Under the pieces are notes generated by a model. The model made no database searches. It was not told the origin of the DNA and saw only the letters and a program-made list of their open reading frames with translations. DNA of 64,000 nucleotides, from assembly GCA_017546125.1 (NCBI GenBank), contig JAFYXO010000039.1, forward strand, positions 124,001 to 188,000, in the 5' to 3' direction. This document shows positions 1 to 9,324 of the stretch, in pieces (the first letter of the stretch is position 1; each line of letters opens with the position of its first letter). The position numbers and the translations under genes are program-made. This DNA is from Bacteroidales bacterium (GTDB lineage: Bacteria; Bacteroidota; Bacteroidia; Bacteroidales; UBA932).

Positions 1-497
1 GCATCCACATCTTTCTGGATAGCTGCTTCAGAATCTTTAACTACGTCCTCAGGCATACCATCTTTTTGAGCCTTCTTAAGGGTATCAATACCATCTTTAC
101 GGGCATTTCTGATAGAGATTTTGGCATTCTCACCTTCAGCTTTAGCTTTTTTAACAAGATCTTTACGACGATCCTCTGTCAAAGGTGGGATATTGATACG
201 GATGTGCTCACCATTGTTCTGAGGGGTGAAACCCAAGTTTGCATCCATAATTGCTTTCTCGATAGGTGCAATCATGTTTTTCTCCCAAGGCTGGATCAAC
301 ATAGTTCTTGCATCAGGAGCAGTGATACTTGCCACCTGTGGAACTGGTGTAGGTGAACCGTAGTAGTTAACCATTACAGTATTGAAGATAGCGGTATTTG
401 CCTTACCTGCTCTGAAATTCTTAAGTTCAGAATCCAAGTGCTCAATGGCACCGTTCATTTTATCCTTCGCAGCTGCGATAATTTCTTTTGCTTCCAT
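1..497 (-). CDS. frr: Ribosome recycling factor, 3' end outside the window
   Basis: RRF splits the post-termination ribosome together with EF-G so that subunits can be reused. The reading frame starts at an ATG at 497 and runs off the left edge with about 165 residues visible of the usual ~185. Family signatures are present: RAGKAN in the first helix, PWEKN followed by PIEKAI, and INIPPLTEDRRKDLVKKAK in the long three-helix domain. It lies 30 bases downstream of pyrH on the same strand, the pyrH-frr order found in many bacteria, so the two are probably cotranscribed. The C-terminal end cannot be checked. Confidence 0.96.
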   Translation of the reverse strand, partial: MEAKEIIAAAKDKMNGAIEHLDSELKNFRAGKANTAIFNTVMVNYYGSPTPVPQVASITAPDARTMLIQPWEKNMIAPIEKAIMDANLGFTPQNNGEHIRINIPPLTEDRRKDLVKKAKAEGENAKISIRNARKDGIDTLKKAQKDGMPEDVVKDSEAAIQKDVD

Positions 498-527
498 AGT
501 TATATCTTATTTCTGATTATTTCTTAA

Positions 528-1244
528 TTAACAAACCACTGTTCCTACATCCTCGCCCAACACCAGCTTGGTAAGATTCCCTTTTTTGTTCACATCAAAT
601 ACGATAATAGGCATCTTGTTGTCCTTACATAGTGCAAATGCGGTAGAGTCCATAATTTTAAGGTTGTCGGTAAGTGCTTTCTCATAAGATAGGGAGGTGT
701 ATCTTGTGGCTGTAGGATCCTTCTCAGGGTCTGCAGTATAGACACCATCAACCCTTGTACCTTTCAACAAAGCGCAAGCACCGATTTCACAAGCTCTGAG
801 AGCTGAAGCTGAATCTGTGGTGAAGAATGGATTTCCGGTACCACCAGCAATGATAGCCACCTTACCGCTCTCCAACAATTCAACTGCCCTGTCTCTCACA
901 TAATATTCTGCAATTGGCTTCATAGGGGTAGATGTAAACACCTCTGCCTCTACGCCTGCACTCTTGATAGCCATCGAAAGACCAATACTATTGATAACTG
1001 TAGCCAACATACCCATCTGATCTCCTCTCACTCTGTCAAAACCTTTGCCTACACCAGACAAACCTCTGAAGATATTGCCACCGCCGATAACAATAGCGAC
1101 CTGAACACCCATTCTGCACACTTGCGCAATCTCCTCAGCGTATTCGGCCATAACTTTCTCATTGATACCTTTTCCCTCTACTCCGCCCAAGCTTTCACCG
1201 CTCAGTTTCAGTAGAATTCTCTTATATTTCAATTCCTGTTTCAT
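528..1244 (-). CDS. pyrH: UMP kinase (uridylate kinase)
   Basis: Bacterial UMP kinase phosphorylates UMP to UDP with ATP in pyrimidine nucleotide synthesis; the family forms cytosolic hexamers regulated by GTP and UTP. From the ATG at 1244 the protein has 238 residues, a normal length, and begins MKQELKYKRILLKLSGES, which places the phosphate-binding KLSGES motif near residue 14. GGGNIFRG, DQMGMLATVIN and GGTGNPFFTTD are all visible. A longer frame with a TTG start at 1280 was rejected because the family starts just before the KLSGES strand. It is followed by frr in the same direction. Confidence 0.97.
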   Translation of the reverse strand: MKQELKYKRILLKLSGESLGGVEGKGINEKVMAEYAEEIAQVCRMGVQVAIVIGGGNIFRGLSGVGKGFDRVRGDQMGMLATVINSIGLSMAIKSAGVEAEVFTSTPMKPIAEYYVRDRAVELLESGKVAIIAGGTGNPFFTTDSASALRACEIGACALLKGTRVDGVYTADPEKDPTATRYTSLSYEKALTDNLKIMDSTAFALCKDNKMPIIVFDVNKKGNLTKLVLGEDVGTVVC

Positions 1245-1284
1245 TATTTGTTTAAAAAAGTGATTAACAAAAATAGCCAAAGAT

Positions 1285-1315
1285 TATGAAATTACCAAGT
1301 AAGAGGTTATATTTG
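1285..1315 (+). promoter_or_regulatory. Bacteroidota promoter of the cytochrome b gene
   Basis: A -7 element TATATTTG lies at 1308-1315, and 19 bases upstream is TATG at 1285-1288, a 3-of-4 match to the -33 TTTG. The transcript should start near 1318, where CTATA (1318-1322) can pair with TATAG (1332-1336) to form a weak 5' hairpin. Confidence 0.65.
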
Positions 1316-1347
1316 CACTATAAAACAAAACTATAGATTAATTAGAA

Positions 1348-2031
1348 ATGGCTAATATTTTTACTTCATCGATTGGTAAGAAGCTCATCATGAGTGTTTC
1401 TGGTCTATTTTTGATCGTATTCTTGCTTCTTCACCTTACTATCAACGCACTTTCGCTAATCAGCGAAGAAGCTTTTCAAGCAGGTTGTGATTTTATGGCA
1501 TTGCCAATTGTCACTGTAATGGTTCCAGTACTTGCAGCGGGCTTTATTATTCACATTATTTATGGTTTCTACCTTTCTGCTACCAACTTGAAAGCACGCG
1601 GTAAAGAGAGATATGCTGTTGCTCACAAGGGTGCTGCTGACAACTGGGCATCTAAAAACATGCTAGTTCTTGGTATCATCGTTCTTGGTGTTCTTGGTTT
1701 CCACTTGACACACTTCTGGGCAGATATGCAGCTTCTTCAATTCCAAGGTGTACCTCATGAAGAATTGGCAAATCCTAATGTACTTATGGCTGAGACCTTC
1801 AAGTCTCCAGTAGTAGTTGCTATCTATGTAGTTTGGTTCGCTGCCCTTTGGTTCCACCTAACTCACGGCTTCTGGAGCGCATTCCACACTATCGGTTGGA
1901 ACAACGACATTTGGATCAAACGTCTAAAATGCCTAAGCTACGTGTTCGCTACCATCATTTTCGTTGGTTTCACTGTAGTAGCAGTTGTTGCTTGCCTAAA
2001 AGCTAACGGCATTATCTGCGCTTGCTGCTAA
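1348..2031 (+). CDS. Fumarate reductase/succinate dehydrogenase cytochrome b subunit
   Basis: This is the membrane anchor of a type-B succinate:quinone oxidoreductase, which passes electrons between the flavoprotein/iron-sulfur subunits and menaquinone through two b hemes. The 227 residues contain five hydrophobic segments. Likely heme ligands sit in LLLHLTINA, FIIHIIYG, FHLTHFW and WFHLTHGFW, and the whole matches the SdhC/FrdC family of Bacteroides. Usually frdC is followed at once by frdA and frdB. Here it is followed by a terminator (2056-2084) and then hemW on the other strand, so the catalytic subunits must lie elsewhere or be absent. The gene itself looks intact. Confidence 0.93.
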   Translation: MANIFTSSIGKKLIMSVSGLFLIVFLLLHLTINALSLISEEAFQAGCDFMALPIVTVMVPVLAAGFIIHIIYGFYLSATNLKARGKERYAVAHKGAADNWASKNMLVLGIIVLGVLGFHLTHFWADMQLLQFQGVPHEELANPNVLMAETFKSPVVVAIYVVWFAALWFHLTHGFWSAFHTIGWNNDIWIKRLKCLSYVFATIIFVGFTVVAVVACLKANGIICACC

Positions 2032-2055
2032 TAAATATTGCAAAACATATAGCGG

Positions 2056-2084
2056 GGCTGCTTCATTATGAGGCAGCCTTTTTT
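2056..2084 (+). terminator. Rho-independent terminator after the cytochrome b gene
   Basis: GGCTGC at 2056-2061 pairs with GCAGCC at 2073-2078, with extra pairing in TTCAT/ATGAG, followed by a run of six T. It closes the cytochrome b transcript 25 bases after the stop codon. Confidence 0.88.
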
Positions 2085-2116
2085 ATTGCGACATTGTCGC
2101 CCGCTTCCATGCTGTT

Positions 2117-3232
2117 CTATACAAACAGCTCCGCAATGATTGAATCGGATATAAAAAGACGGCTCCTGGGGATTGTTATGGTTCTGGTAGAGGGATCAAA
2201 AAGGATAAGCCCCTGTTTTTCGAGTCTGAGTATATTGCGGGACAACTGATCGTATTCCGCTTCATCAAGCGAGACTCCGCTTCTCTTCCGAAGGCCGAGC
2301 ATCACCTTCTCTTCCAACATCTCCTCCTCTGACAGTATCTCTGAATACTCCTCTCCCCAACCCTTTGAGGCTCCTGAAATATATTTGCCCAGATCATCAG
2401 GATTCCAGCTCCTCCCCTCACCATCAAATGAGTGGGCTGCGGCCCCCAATCCAAGATAAGGGACTCTGTCCCAATAAGAGCTGTTATGCTTGGAAAAATA
2501 TCCCGGAAGTGAGAAATTGGATATCTCATACTGGAGATATCCTGCACTCTCCAAAAGGGAAACCAACAGATCATAGCACCTCTCACAAAACTCCTGTGAC
2601 GGTTCCACATATTTGCCGGAAAGGGCAAGCATGCTCCCGGGCTCCACACTCATCTGATATGCAGATATGTGCTCCGGATGGAGATCCACCATGGCACGGA
2701 CATCACTCTCCCAAATGGCGAATGCCTCTTCGTCAGAGATATCATAACCCTTGTATCCGAATATCAAATCCATGGATATATTATCAAACCCGGCTTCACG
2801 AAGATAGCGATAAGCCAGACTGGCCTGATCAGATGTATGCCTGCGCCTCATCCACTTCAGATTACCATCATCAAAAGACTGCACACCCATACTGACCCTG
2901 TTCACACCAAGCCCCTTTAAAACGGCCGCATACTCCGGTGTGATATCATCAGGGTTAACCTCTATGGTGAACTCCTCTATGGAACTGAGGTCAAAATGTT
3001 CATCGAGTAGGGATTTGACCCTCTCCAATTGGGCGGGGGACAAAAGTGAAGGGGTCCCACCACCTATATATATAGTGCGGGGAACCCCTTTAATATCTCC
3101 TTTTCTCCTGACAATCTCCCTCTCCAATGCATCTATATACAACTCTCTTTTGCTGCACTCTGTAACTGAATAAAAATCGCAGTATATACAGAATGACTGG
3201 CAGAAAGGGATGTGTATATATATCCCTGACAT
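2117..3232 (-). CDS. hemW: HemW-like radical SAM heme chaperone
   Basis: HemW proteins resemble oxygen-independent coproporphyrinogen III oxidase but act as heme chaperones for respiratory enzymes. From the ATG at 3232 the protein has 371 residues and starts MSGIYIHIPFCQSFCIYC, with the [4Fe-4S]/SAM cysteines at 11, 15 and 18 (CxxxCxxC); GGGTPSLL follows. The longer upstream frame to 3307 overlaps the preceding gene and lacks family similarity, so it was not used. It begins 7 bases after the stop of the coiled-coil gene, so the two are likely one transcript. A true coproporphyrinogen oxidase is less likely given the HemW-type cysteine spacing and length. Confidence 0.9.
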   Translation of the reverse strand: MSGIYIHIPFCQSFCIYCDFYSVTECSKRELYIDALEREIVRRKGDIKGVPRTIYIGGGTPSLLSPAQLERVKSLLDEHFDLSSIEEFTIEVNPDDITPEYAAVLKGLGVNRVSMGVQSFDDGNLKWMRRRHTSDQASLAYRYLREAGFDNISMDLIFGYKGYDISDEEAFAIWESDVRAMVDLHPEHISAYQMSVEPGSMLALSGKYVEPSQEFCERCYDLLVSLLESAGYLQYEISNFSLPGYFSKHNSSYWDRVPYLGLGAAAHSFDGEGRSWNPDDLGKYISGASKGWGEEYSEILSEEEMLEEKVMLGLRKRSGVSLDEAEYDQLSRNILRLEKQGLILFDPSTRTITIPRSRLFISDSIIAELFV

Positions 3233-3239
3233 TGGGTGA

Positions 3240-4124
3240 CTACTTAAGAAGAAGGTCTGCTGAACCCAATTTACCTTGCTCAGTATAAGTATCCACAGTG
3301 TAGACACCTTTTATAAATGGTTGGCCACCATTGTCAAAATAGATGCAGATCTCCACCTCTGTACCTTGATAATCCACTTCACGTGAAGCTGAATAGATCA
3401 TCTGCTCGCCGGCTACTTCGAAAATTTGTTGCTGGCCACCTGTCATAAGGATACCATCCGGACCTTTGACCCTGATATAAACCTTACGTGGACCCCTCTC
3501 AGCCAAAGCATTCTCTACGAGGTTAAGACATGTTTTCAATTTGGCTACACGTGAGCTTCTGTCTGTCTCCTTGTTTGAGTTGTTTATAGCTGTCATCATC
3601 ACGCCGCGACCTTTAACCACAGCACCTTTCTCGATCTGTTTAGCATACTCATCGGTAGTCTTGCTGAGCTCTTCATACTTGGCTTGAGATTTCTTGGCCT
3701 GTTCGCGCGCAAGCTGTGCATCTTTACGCAGTGCCACATTAAGGGTATTCAAAGAGTCAATCTGAACGATATAGTGCTTCATGATAGAGCGTAGGGTACC
3801 CAACTCTTTCTCATATTGTCTGATCTTGGCCCTATTGGTAGCCTCGGTCTTTTTCACCCTCTCGATAAGCTGCTCCACTTTTTCCCTCTCACGTGCAAGC
3901 TCCACATTCAAACTGTCATTGTTCGATGACAAGTTCTGGTAGTCCATTTGCAATTCGCCCAACTGCTCTGTAAGCTGGTCTTTCTCGATAGTCAGGTCAT
4001 CAATAAGTGCATTGCGGTCTATCCAGATATACACCAACACACCCAAAAGAATTACAGCCACTACAGAGAGAGCTATCACAACCTTTTTAAGAGGCGAATT
4101 TGTATTGTTTACATTTGTTTCCAT
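3240..4124 (-). CDS. Membrane-anchored coiled-coil protein of unknown function
   Basis: I do not recognise a characterised family. From the ATG at 4124 there are 294 residues: a short polar N-terminus, one transmembrane helix at about residues 16-36, a long charged heptad-like coiled coil at about 45-165, and a globular C-terminal part of about 120 residues rich in beta-type sequence. The topology is that of an inner-membrane anchor projecting a rod with a C-terminal domain into the periplasm. The start was chosen at METNVNN because the upstream extension reads through the divergent promoter region. It is the first gene before hemW. Confidence 0.7.
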   Translation of the reverse strand: METNVNNTNSPLKKVVIALSVVAVILLGVLVYIWIDRNALIDDLTIEKDQLTEQLGELQMDYQNLSSNNDSLNVELAREREKVEQLIERVKKTEATNRAKIRQYEKELGTLRSIMKHYIVQIDSLNTLNVALRKDAQLAREQAKKSQAKYEELSKTTDEYAKQIEKGAVVKGRGVMMTAINNSNKETDRSSRVAKLKTCLNLVENALAERGPRKVYIRVKGPDGILMTGGQQQIFEVAGEQMIYSASREVDYQGTEVEICIYFDNGGQPFIKGVYTVDTYTEQGKLGSADLLLK

Positions 4125-4218
4125 GTTATTTTCCTTTCTTTTATTTATCGGCGCGAAAATAGCAAAAAACATCCAAATTTACTATATTCGCACCCAAATC
4201 GTCATTTATTTAACTGTT

Positions 4219-4701
4219 ATGAAATATTTACTCCGTTCCGTAAAATACTTTTTCTCTTTTGCACTTGTGTTTGCACTGGTTATTGTCATTTTGGTGCTAA
4301 CCACCGAAGGTGCTACCCTATCTACAGTATTCTCCCCTGAAAACGGTCTGTTCAAAGCAGGGTCATTCCCTAAAATCATGATCTTTTTCGTCGCTGTGGC
4401 GGCCATCTATCCAGGTCTCAGCTACATTAAGAAAGAGGCATTTATCACCGGCACATACCAGGAAAACGAGGAGAAAATCCACAGGGTATTTGAGAACTAC
4501 GGCTATGAACTGGTGTCTGAGGACGATGAGACTGCGACATTCCGCATCAGAAGCAAGATGACCCGATTCATGCGTATGTATGAGGATGCAATCGTCATCA
4601 CCAAAGGTGAGTCACCCCTTATTTTGTCCGGCTACAGAAGGGACATCTTCAGACTTGCAAGTGGCATACAATATGCAGCTCTGAAGAGGGAAGAAGAATA
4701 G
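4219..4701 (+). CDS. Hypothetical two-helix membrane protein
   Basis: This is a 160-residue protein that I cannot assign. The ATG at 4219 (MKYLLRSVKYFF) is preferred over frames that extend into the divergent gene. Two hydrophobic helices are visible at about residues 8-28 and 55-75, followed by a soluble C-terminal half with the acidic stretch SEDDET. It starts a small + strand pair with the DUF2007 gene 12 bases downstream and is divergent from the coiled-coil gene. Confidence 0.72.
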   Translation: MKYLLRSVKYFFSFALVFALVIVILVLTTEGATLSTVFSPENGLFKAGSFPKIMIFFVAVAAIYPGLSYIKKEAFITGTYQENEEKIHRVFENYGYELVSEDDETATFRIRSKMTRFMRMYEDAIVITKGESPLILSGYRRDIFRLASGIQYAALKREEE

Positions 4702-4713
4702 ATATTTGAAAAA

Positions 4714-4929
4714 ATGAAAGTAGTAAAGACATACACAAACTCCTTTTCCGCCAACCTGGCAAAAGGTCTTCTGGAAGAGGCTGGAATTACAGCCTTCATT
4801 CTGGATGAGAATATGGGGATAGTGACCGGCGTATTCAACACCGATCTCCTCCCAATACGTCTTACTGTGGATGATAAGGACTACTCTGAAGCGCTCAAAG
4901 TTTTGGCAGCAGCTTCCAATGCGGAGTAG
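4714..4929 (+). CDS. DUF2007 domain protein
   Basis: This small (71 residue) cytosolic protein has the DUF2007 layout: MKVVKTYTNSFSANLAKGLL, an aliphatic strand, then LLPIRLTVDDKDYSEALKVL. The family is predicted to have a ferredoxin-like fold and has been suggested to sense signals; no reaction is known. Its last 49 bases overlap the end of the DUF3109 gene on the other strand, so the two transcripts converge. Confidence 0.8.
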   Translation: MKVVKTYTNSFSANLAKGLLEEAGITAFILDENMGIVTGVFNTDLLPIRLTVDDKDYSEALKVLAAASNAE

Positions 4930-5477
4930 AACTCCTCACCATAAAGTTGAATAAGAGGTTCCTTAAGAAATACATATACGGGGACCTCTTCTTTTTTACC
5001 CTTGATAAAGGCGTCCTTACAAAGATCCCACCTGTGCAGATTAAGTGCAGTCATACCACTTCTCAACTTGGTTACTCTGATCGGATACAACCAGCATGAA
5101 ATTGGCTTTTTGAAATTCGAGTCCCCTGCAATGAAACTGCGTTCTATCGAACAATAGCAATGCTCCTGTTCATCTACGATAGTGTAAGCACATTTGCCAC
5201 CACAACCAACCAGCGGTGTGACCATATCTCCATCAACATCCACCTCAAAGAACCCTTTCTGGCTCACAACAAGCCTCCCTTCGGGGCTCATCAAAGGGGA
5301 AAACTTGGGATACTCGCTCTCGAGCGCCTCGCACTCCACCTCTTCAAGTGGCGCACCACTATCGCCAATTATACAGCATGCCCCTTTGCACACTTCATAG
5401 TCACAACAAAAGTACTCGGTTAGAATTTCTGACGATACCAGAATATCATCTATCTGAATTATGCTTGTCATCATCAT
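4881..5477 (-). CDS. DUF3109 family cysteine-rich protein
   Basis: The 198-residue protein matches the DUF3109 family, common in Bacteroidota and of unknown role. Clustered cysteines (FCCDYEVCKGACC near residue 23, then VGCGGKC and HCYC) suggest binding of a metal or iron-sulfur cluster, and the conserved SCWLYPIR follows. Three consecutive ATG codons at 5471-5477 are possible starts. The first overlaps the end of the M16-like gene by 32 bases, suggesting translational coupling. The 3' end overlaps the convergent DUF2007 gene. Confidence 0.82.
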   Translation of the reverse strand: MMMTSIIQIDDILVSSEILTEYFCCDYEVCKGACCIIGDSGAPLEEVECEALESEYPKFSPLMSPEGRLVVSQKGFFEVDVDGDMVTPLVGCGGKCAYTIVDEQEHCYCSIERSFIAGDSNFKKPISCWLYPIRVTKLRSGMTALNLHRWDLCKDAFIKGKKEEVPVYVFLKEPLIQLYGEEFYSALEAAAKTLSASE

Positions 5478-8271
5478 CGATGTTTTTAAGAATTAACACT
5501 GTACTTACCCCATTTTGAAGGAAACTCCTGATGGATTCATTTACTTCATCCTTGCCGGCCTGCTTTATGAAATCCACATATTTGGATGAAAAGTCTCTGG
5601 AATAGATAAATTTGTTTACCAGCACATCCTTCCAGAACAAAAGATTCTCCTTCTCCCCCCTGACACACCTCTCCACCAATACATTTTTTGCATTTCTCAC
5701 CTCAGCCTCTGTCGCACCATCCTCTATAAGTTCTGCTAAAACATGATTCATAGTCTCCTCAAATTCAGATGTGTAGTCCATTGTAACAGAGCTGAAAGAG
5801 CATACTAAGAACTCCTCGGGGAATTTGATCCAATTTAAGACGACCTCCACAGGGAAACCTTTGCTCTTCATCTCTCCGGTCACCCTCTTTTTGATAATCT
5901 CTGATGAGAGTGAGACATCTGCCATCCCCTTTGTGGAGTATGGGGCCGGAGCCACGAGGGTTATATTGTATAGATTCTTATCTGAATCCATCTCCATAAC
6001 TCTCCTCTGATTCTGTTTCTTCAGATATATGGGTACTGTTTTCCAATTCTCCTTTGCGGTCTGGTTGCCCGGCAATGTGGCGATATGTCTGGTAACCAAT
6101 CTCCTCAACTCAGACTCATCAATATCACCTGCGAATATAAAGTGGAAATTTGCCGCATTGGAGAACCTCTCATTTATGAAGGAGATTGCCGATGTATAGT
6201 TTACAGACCTGAAGTCTTCAACATCGTAAGTGGATATGTACTTGCTCTTGTTATAAATTATGTTTGAGAGTGTATCATCAAGGACCAGTTCAGGAACTCT
6301 TCCCCTCATAACCAACTCCTCCCCTTTCACCCGGGTATACTGTCCGAGAACCCCTTTATCAATGGTTGAAGGGGTAAAGTGAAGTGCTGTCATTTTTATA
6401 AAAGCATCCAGATTGGCCTCATTCCCGTTTCCGGAAAGCGCTGTGGTATTGAGGTCGAATCTCTTTTCAAGTGCTATATTCTCATTTTTCTTATGGATAG
6501 CCATTCGGAATGGGGATACACCACCGACAGATGAGAGAGCAGCTATCTCATTTATATATTTCCTGACGGAGTTGTTCCCTTCAAGAAGGGTCAGTCCACC
6601 CTTTGACACAGCCTCGAAAACAAATTTTTTCGGCTCCGCCTGAGTCCTCTTGTAGATAACTGTCGCACCATTTGATAGGATCCAGACCTTTGAATCTGTT
6701 ATAGGGTCGGGGTATTCTGAAACTATCCTCCCCTCCGATAACGGAGATTTGTATACAAGTGGGGAATATGAGACCTCACTTACCTCACTGGAGACAACAG
6801 GACTCTCTATCACATTTGTCAGCACCTGCTCCAGATCCCCCTCTGAGAACCCCACCTCTTCTGGTGAGCGTGGCGTACTATATGTAACAATACAATTGTC
6901 CCCTGTCCGGAAAAACGAAGAGACAAACATATTGAAGTTGCTCACATTTACCTGACTGCGGGCCAAATCCATATACTCCTTCTTCATCTCCACACTTGCC
7001 AGAGAGAAATTGTCAAGGAAATGGGAGATAGCCCTTCGGGCATATACCCTGCTTGGGGTAAATATCCTCCAGTCGTACTGGTAGTTCAAATCTCTGAAAT
7101 AGAGATTGCTCACCCTTTCGAACTCTGACTGGCTGAACCCTTCATTCTTTATATTGTACACCATCCTCATCACCACATCTGCCACCTCTTTCTCATACTC
7201 GGATGAGACCACCAGCTCCATTTTCAGGGCATCTTTCCATTTGGTCCCGGCAAACTTGCCATATGAGACCTCCGAAGGGTAAAATGGCAAGGCGGTGTGC
7301 TCCGACAAAAGGAGGAGCTTCTCACTCAGGAGATTCTCCAACATTGAGGACATATACTCCTCAACAAAGGGCACAGCCGAACCCCTCAAATCCTGAGGAA
7401 GGGGATTGGTAGTGAAATATATTGTCAGTTTGTTCTTTTCCTGAGAAGCGCCGGCAGCAATGGAGACCAACGGCTTCTCATGTCCGATAAAATCAAATGT
7501 ATAATCGGATGTCTGGTCCAGATATTTTGGAAGTGCCTGGAAAAGGGATTTGATTTTTGTCTCTATGGCACCTTTGTCGATATCTCCCACAACCACCATC
7601 GCCATCCTCTCCGGGCAGAACCATTTGTAGTAAAAACTCCTCAAATCCTTGGCTTTATATTGATCTATCTGATCCAAAATGTCACTTGTATCCCCCGCTA
7701 CCATATCACTCAAGTGCCTGAGCTCGGAAGCACCGGGAGTACCTGATCCCTTAGCCAGGGAGTTTTTGTAGAACTTTTTCCCCACTTCGACCTCCTCTTC
7801 ATCAAGATTAATACCTACTGCCCAGTTGTACAGAATTAAAAGGGTGGAGTCTATGACAGATCCCCCTTTTGAGACAGGAATATTCTCCACACGGTAGAAA
7901 CTGCTCTCCAGCCCATTTGATATCTTGAAGTCAGACGAACTGTCCAACCCCAACTCATCAAAATATGTGGAGATAGTGTGATTGGGAAAATTTCGGGTCC
8001 CCTCTGTACCCATCTCCCCGATAATGGCATTAAACCCCTTCTCTGCGGGGGATTCGTGTACAGCCCCCACCTTTCTTATCAGATAGAAGTCTGCATACCC
8101 TTGTCTTACATCGTTCTCTATCAGATAGTACTTGAAACCATTGGGAATTGACCCCTTCAATATACGAGGATCGTCAGGAAGAGTTTTTACCCCTTGGGCA
8201 AAAAGCTCCGCCACCTGAATCATAAGTATAAAAAGCAGGGATATGAACCTCAATCTCATTGGTCTCAACAT
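5446..8271 (-). CDS. M16-fold peptidase homologue without the zinc motif
   Basis: The 941-residue protein has a signal peptide (to about residue 26, ending LFAQ) and the double clam-shell organisation of pitrilysin/M16 peptidases, with two N-terminal-type and two inactive-type domains. M16 enzymes bind zinc with HxxEH. Here the aligned segment at residues 79-92 reads GFNAIIGEMGTEGT, so both histidines and the catalytic glutamate are replaced (A82, G85, E86), although the surrounding G..EMGTEGT frame is kept. The downstream glutamate ligand region is also changed (VGKKFYKNSL). It is therefore probably a non-catalytic, exported binding or partner subunit. Starts at 8271 and 8259 are both possible. 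Confidence 0.85.
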   Translation of the reverse strand: MLRPMRLRFISLLFILMIQVAELFAQGVKTLPDDPRILKGSIPNGFKYYLIENDVRQGYADFYLIRKVGAVHESPAEKGFNAIIGEMGTEGTRNFPNHTISTYFDELGLDSSSDFKISNGLESSFYRVENIPVSKGGSVIDSTLLILYNWAVGINLDEEEVEVGKKFYKNSLAKGSGTPGASELRHLSDMVAGDTSDILDQIDQYKAKDLRSFYYKWFCPERMAMVVVGDIDKGAIETKIKSLFQALPKYLDQTSDYTFDFIGHEKPLVSIAAGASQEKNKLTIYFTTNPLPQDLRGSAVPFVEEYMSSMLENLLSEKLLLLSEHTALPFYPSEVSYGKFAGTKWKDALKMELVVSSEYEKEVADVVMRMVYNIKNEGFSQSEFERVSNLYFRDLNYQYDWRIFTPSRVYARRAISHFLDNFSLASVEMKKEYMDLARSQVNVSNFNMFVSSFFRTGDNCIVTYSTPRSPEEVGFSEGDLEQVLTNVIESPVVSSEVSEVSYSPLVYKSPLSEGRIVSEYPDPITDSKVWILSNGATVIYKRTQAEPKKFVFEAVSKGGLTLLEGNNSVRKYINEIAALSSVGGVSPFRMAIHKKNENIALEKRFDLNTTALSGNGNEANLDAFIKMTALHFTPSTIDKGVLGQYTRVKGEELVMRGRVPELVLDDTLSNIIYNKSKYISTYDVEDFRSVNYTSAISFINERFSNAANFHFIFAGDIDESELRRLVTRHIATLPGNQTAKENWKTVPIYLKKQNQRRVMEMDSDKNLYNITLVAPAPYSTKGMADVSLSSEIIKKRVTGEMKSKGFPVEVVLNWIKFPEEFLVCSFSSVTMDYTSEFEETMNHVLAELIEDGATEAEVRNAKNVLVERCVRGEKENLLFWKDVLVNKFIYSRDFSSKYVDFIKQAGKDEVNESIRSFLQNGVSTVLILKNIDDDDKHNSDR

Positions 8272-8382
8272 TGGGTTACAAAATTACAAAAAGGACTTCA
8301 CTTATATTGCTTGTAATTTATATTTTTTCTAATTTTGCAAAATCTGAAATTTGGAAAACCTAATAATTAATAGAATAACGCA

Positions 8383-9324
8383 ATGAAAAAAATTGTAACA
8401 ACCCTATTCCTATCCCTATTTTTCTTCTCTGCTGGTTATGCTCAAGATATGGAGAGCGCGACAAATTTGTATAACACAGGTGCTATGGCACTGAATGAAG
8501 GAAATATTGCTGAAGCTTTGAGCAATTTCGAGCAAGCACTAGAGCAAGCTATGGTAATAGGCCCTGAAGCAGAAGAACTAAAAGCTAACTGCCAAAGAAC
8601 TATCCCTACCCTATATTTGTCACTAGGTAAAGAGGCTGTTAACGCTAAAGACCTTGAAGGTGGTATCGAAAAGATCAAAATGGCTATCGCCAAAGCTGAA
8701 GAGTTCGGCAACACTTCAGTAGCTGAAGAGGGTAAAGCACTTATCCCACAAGTTGTTTTGGCAGAAGGTAACAGCAAACTTGGCGCTGGTGACTTCGCAG
8801 GTGCTATCGAGGACTACAAAAAAGTTATCGAATTTGACCCTGAGAACGGTATGGCTTATTTCAGACTTGGACAAGCTGCCCTTCGCGTTAACGATGAGGC
8901 TACCGCAGTAGATGCTTTGCAAAAAGCTGCTACACTAGGTCAGGAGAAAAACGCAAACAAAGCACTTTCTACACACTACCTCAAACAAGCTGCTGCTGCT
9001 GTAAAAGCTAAGAAATATGACGATGCTATGGCTGCTGCAAACAAAGCTAATGAGGTTATGCCTAGCGCACAAGCATACAGCATCTGTGGTAAAGCTGCTA
9101 TCGCAGGCAAAAAATATGACGAAGCTATCGCTGCTTTCGAATCATACGTAGCAATGTCTCCTAACGCAAGAGATATCAACCAGACTTACTATCAGCTTGC
9201 TACTGCTTACGAGGCTAAAGGTGACAAAGAGAAAGCTTGTGGTTACTACTCACAAATCATGAGCGACCCTACCCTTGGCGAGTACGCTACACACAAAGTT
9301 AAAAACGAACTTAAATGCAACTAG
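8383..9324 (+). CDS. Exported TPR-repeat protein
   Basis: This is a 313-residue protein with a clear signal peptide (MKKIVTTLFLSLFFFSAGYA, cut near residue 20) followed by tetratricopeptide-like helices rich in alanine. Repeat-like blocks are visible around AGAIEDYKKVIEFDPENGMAYFRLG and KKYDEAIAAFESYVAMSPNA. TPR arrays serve as scaffolds for protein contacts, here probably in the periplasm. The codon bias resembles that of highly expressed genes in this window. The gene ends ten bases inside the U32 gene. Confidence 0.85.
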   Translation: MKKIVTTLFLSLFFFSAGYAQDMESATNLYNTGAMALNEGNIAEALSNFEQALEQAMVIGPEAEELKANCQRTIPTLYLSLGKEAVNAKDLEGGIEKIKMAIAKAEEFGNTSVAEEGKALIPQVVLAEGNSKLGAGDFAGAIEDYKKVIEFDPENGMAYFRLGQAALRVNDEATAVDALQKAATLGQEKNANKALSTHYLKQAAAAVKAKKYDDAMAAANKANEVMPSAQAYSICGKAAIAGKKYDEAIAAFESYVAMSPNARDINQTYYQLATAYEAKGDKEKACGYYSQIMSDPTLGEYATHKVKNELKCN

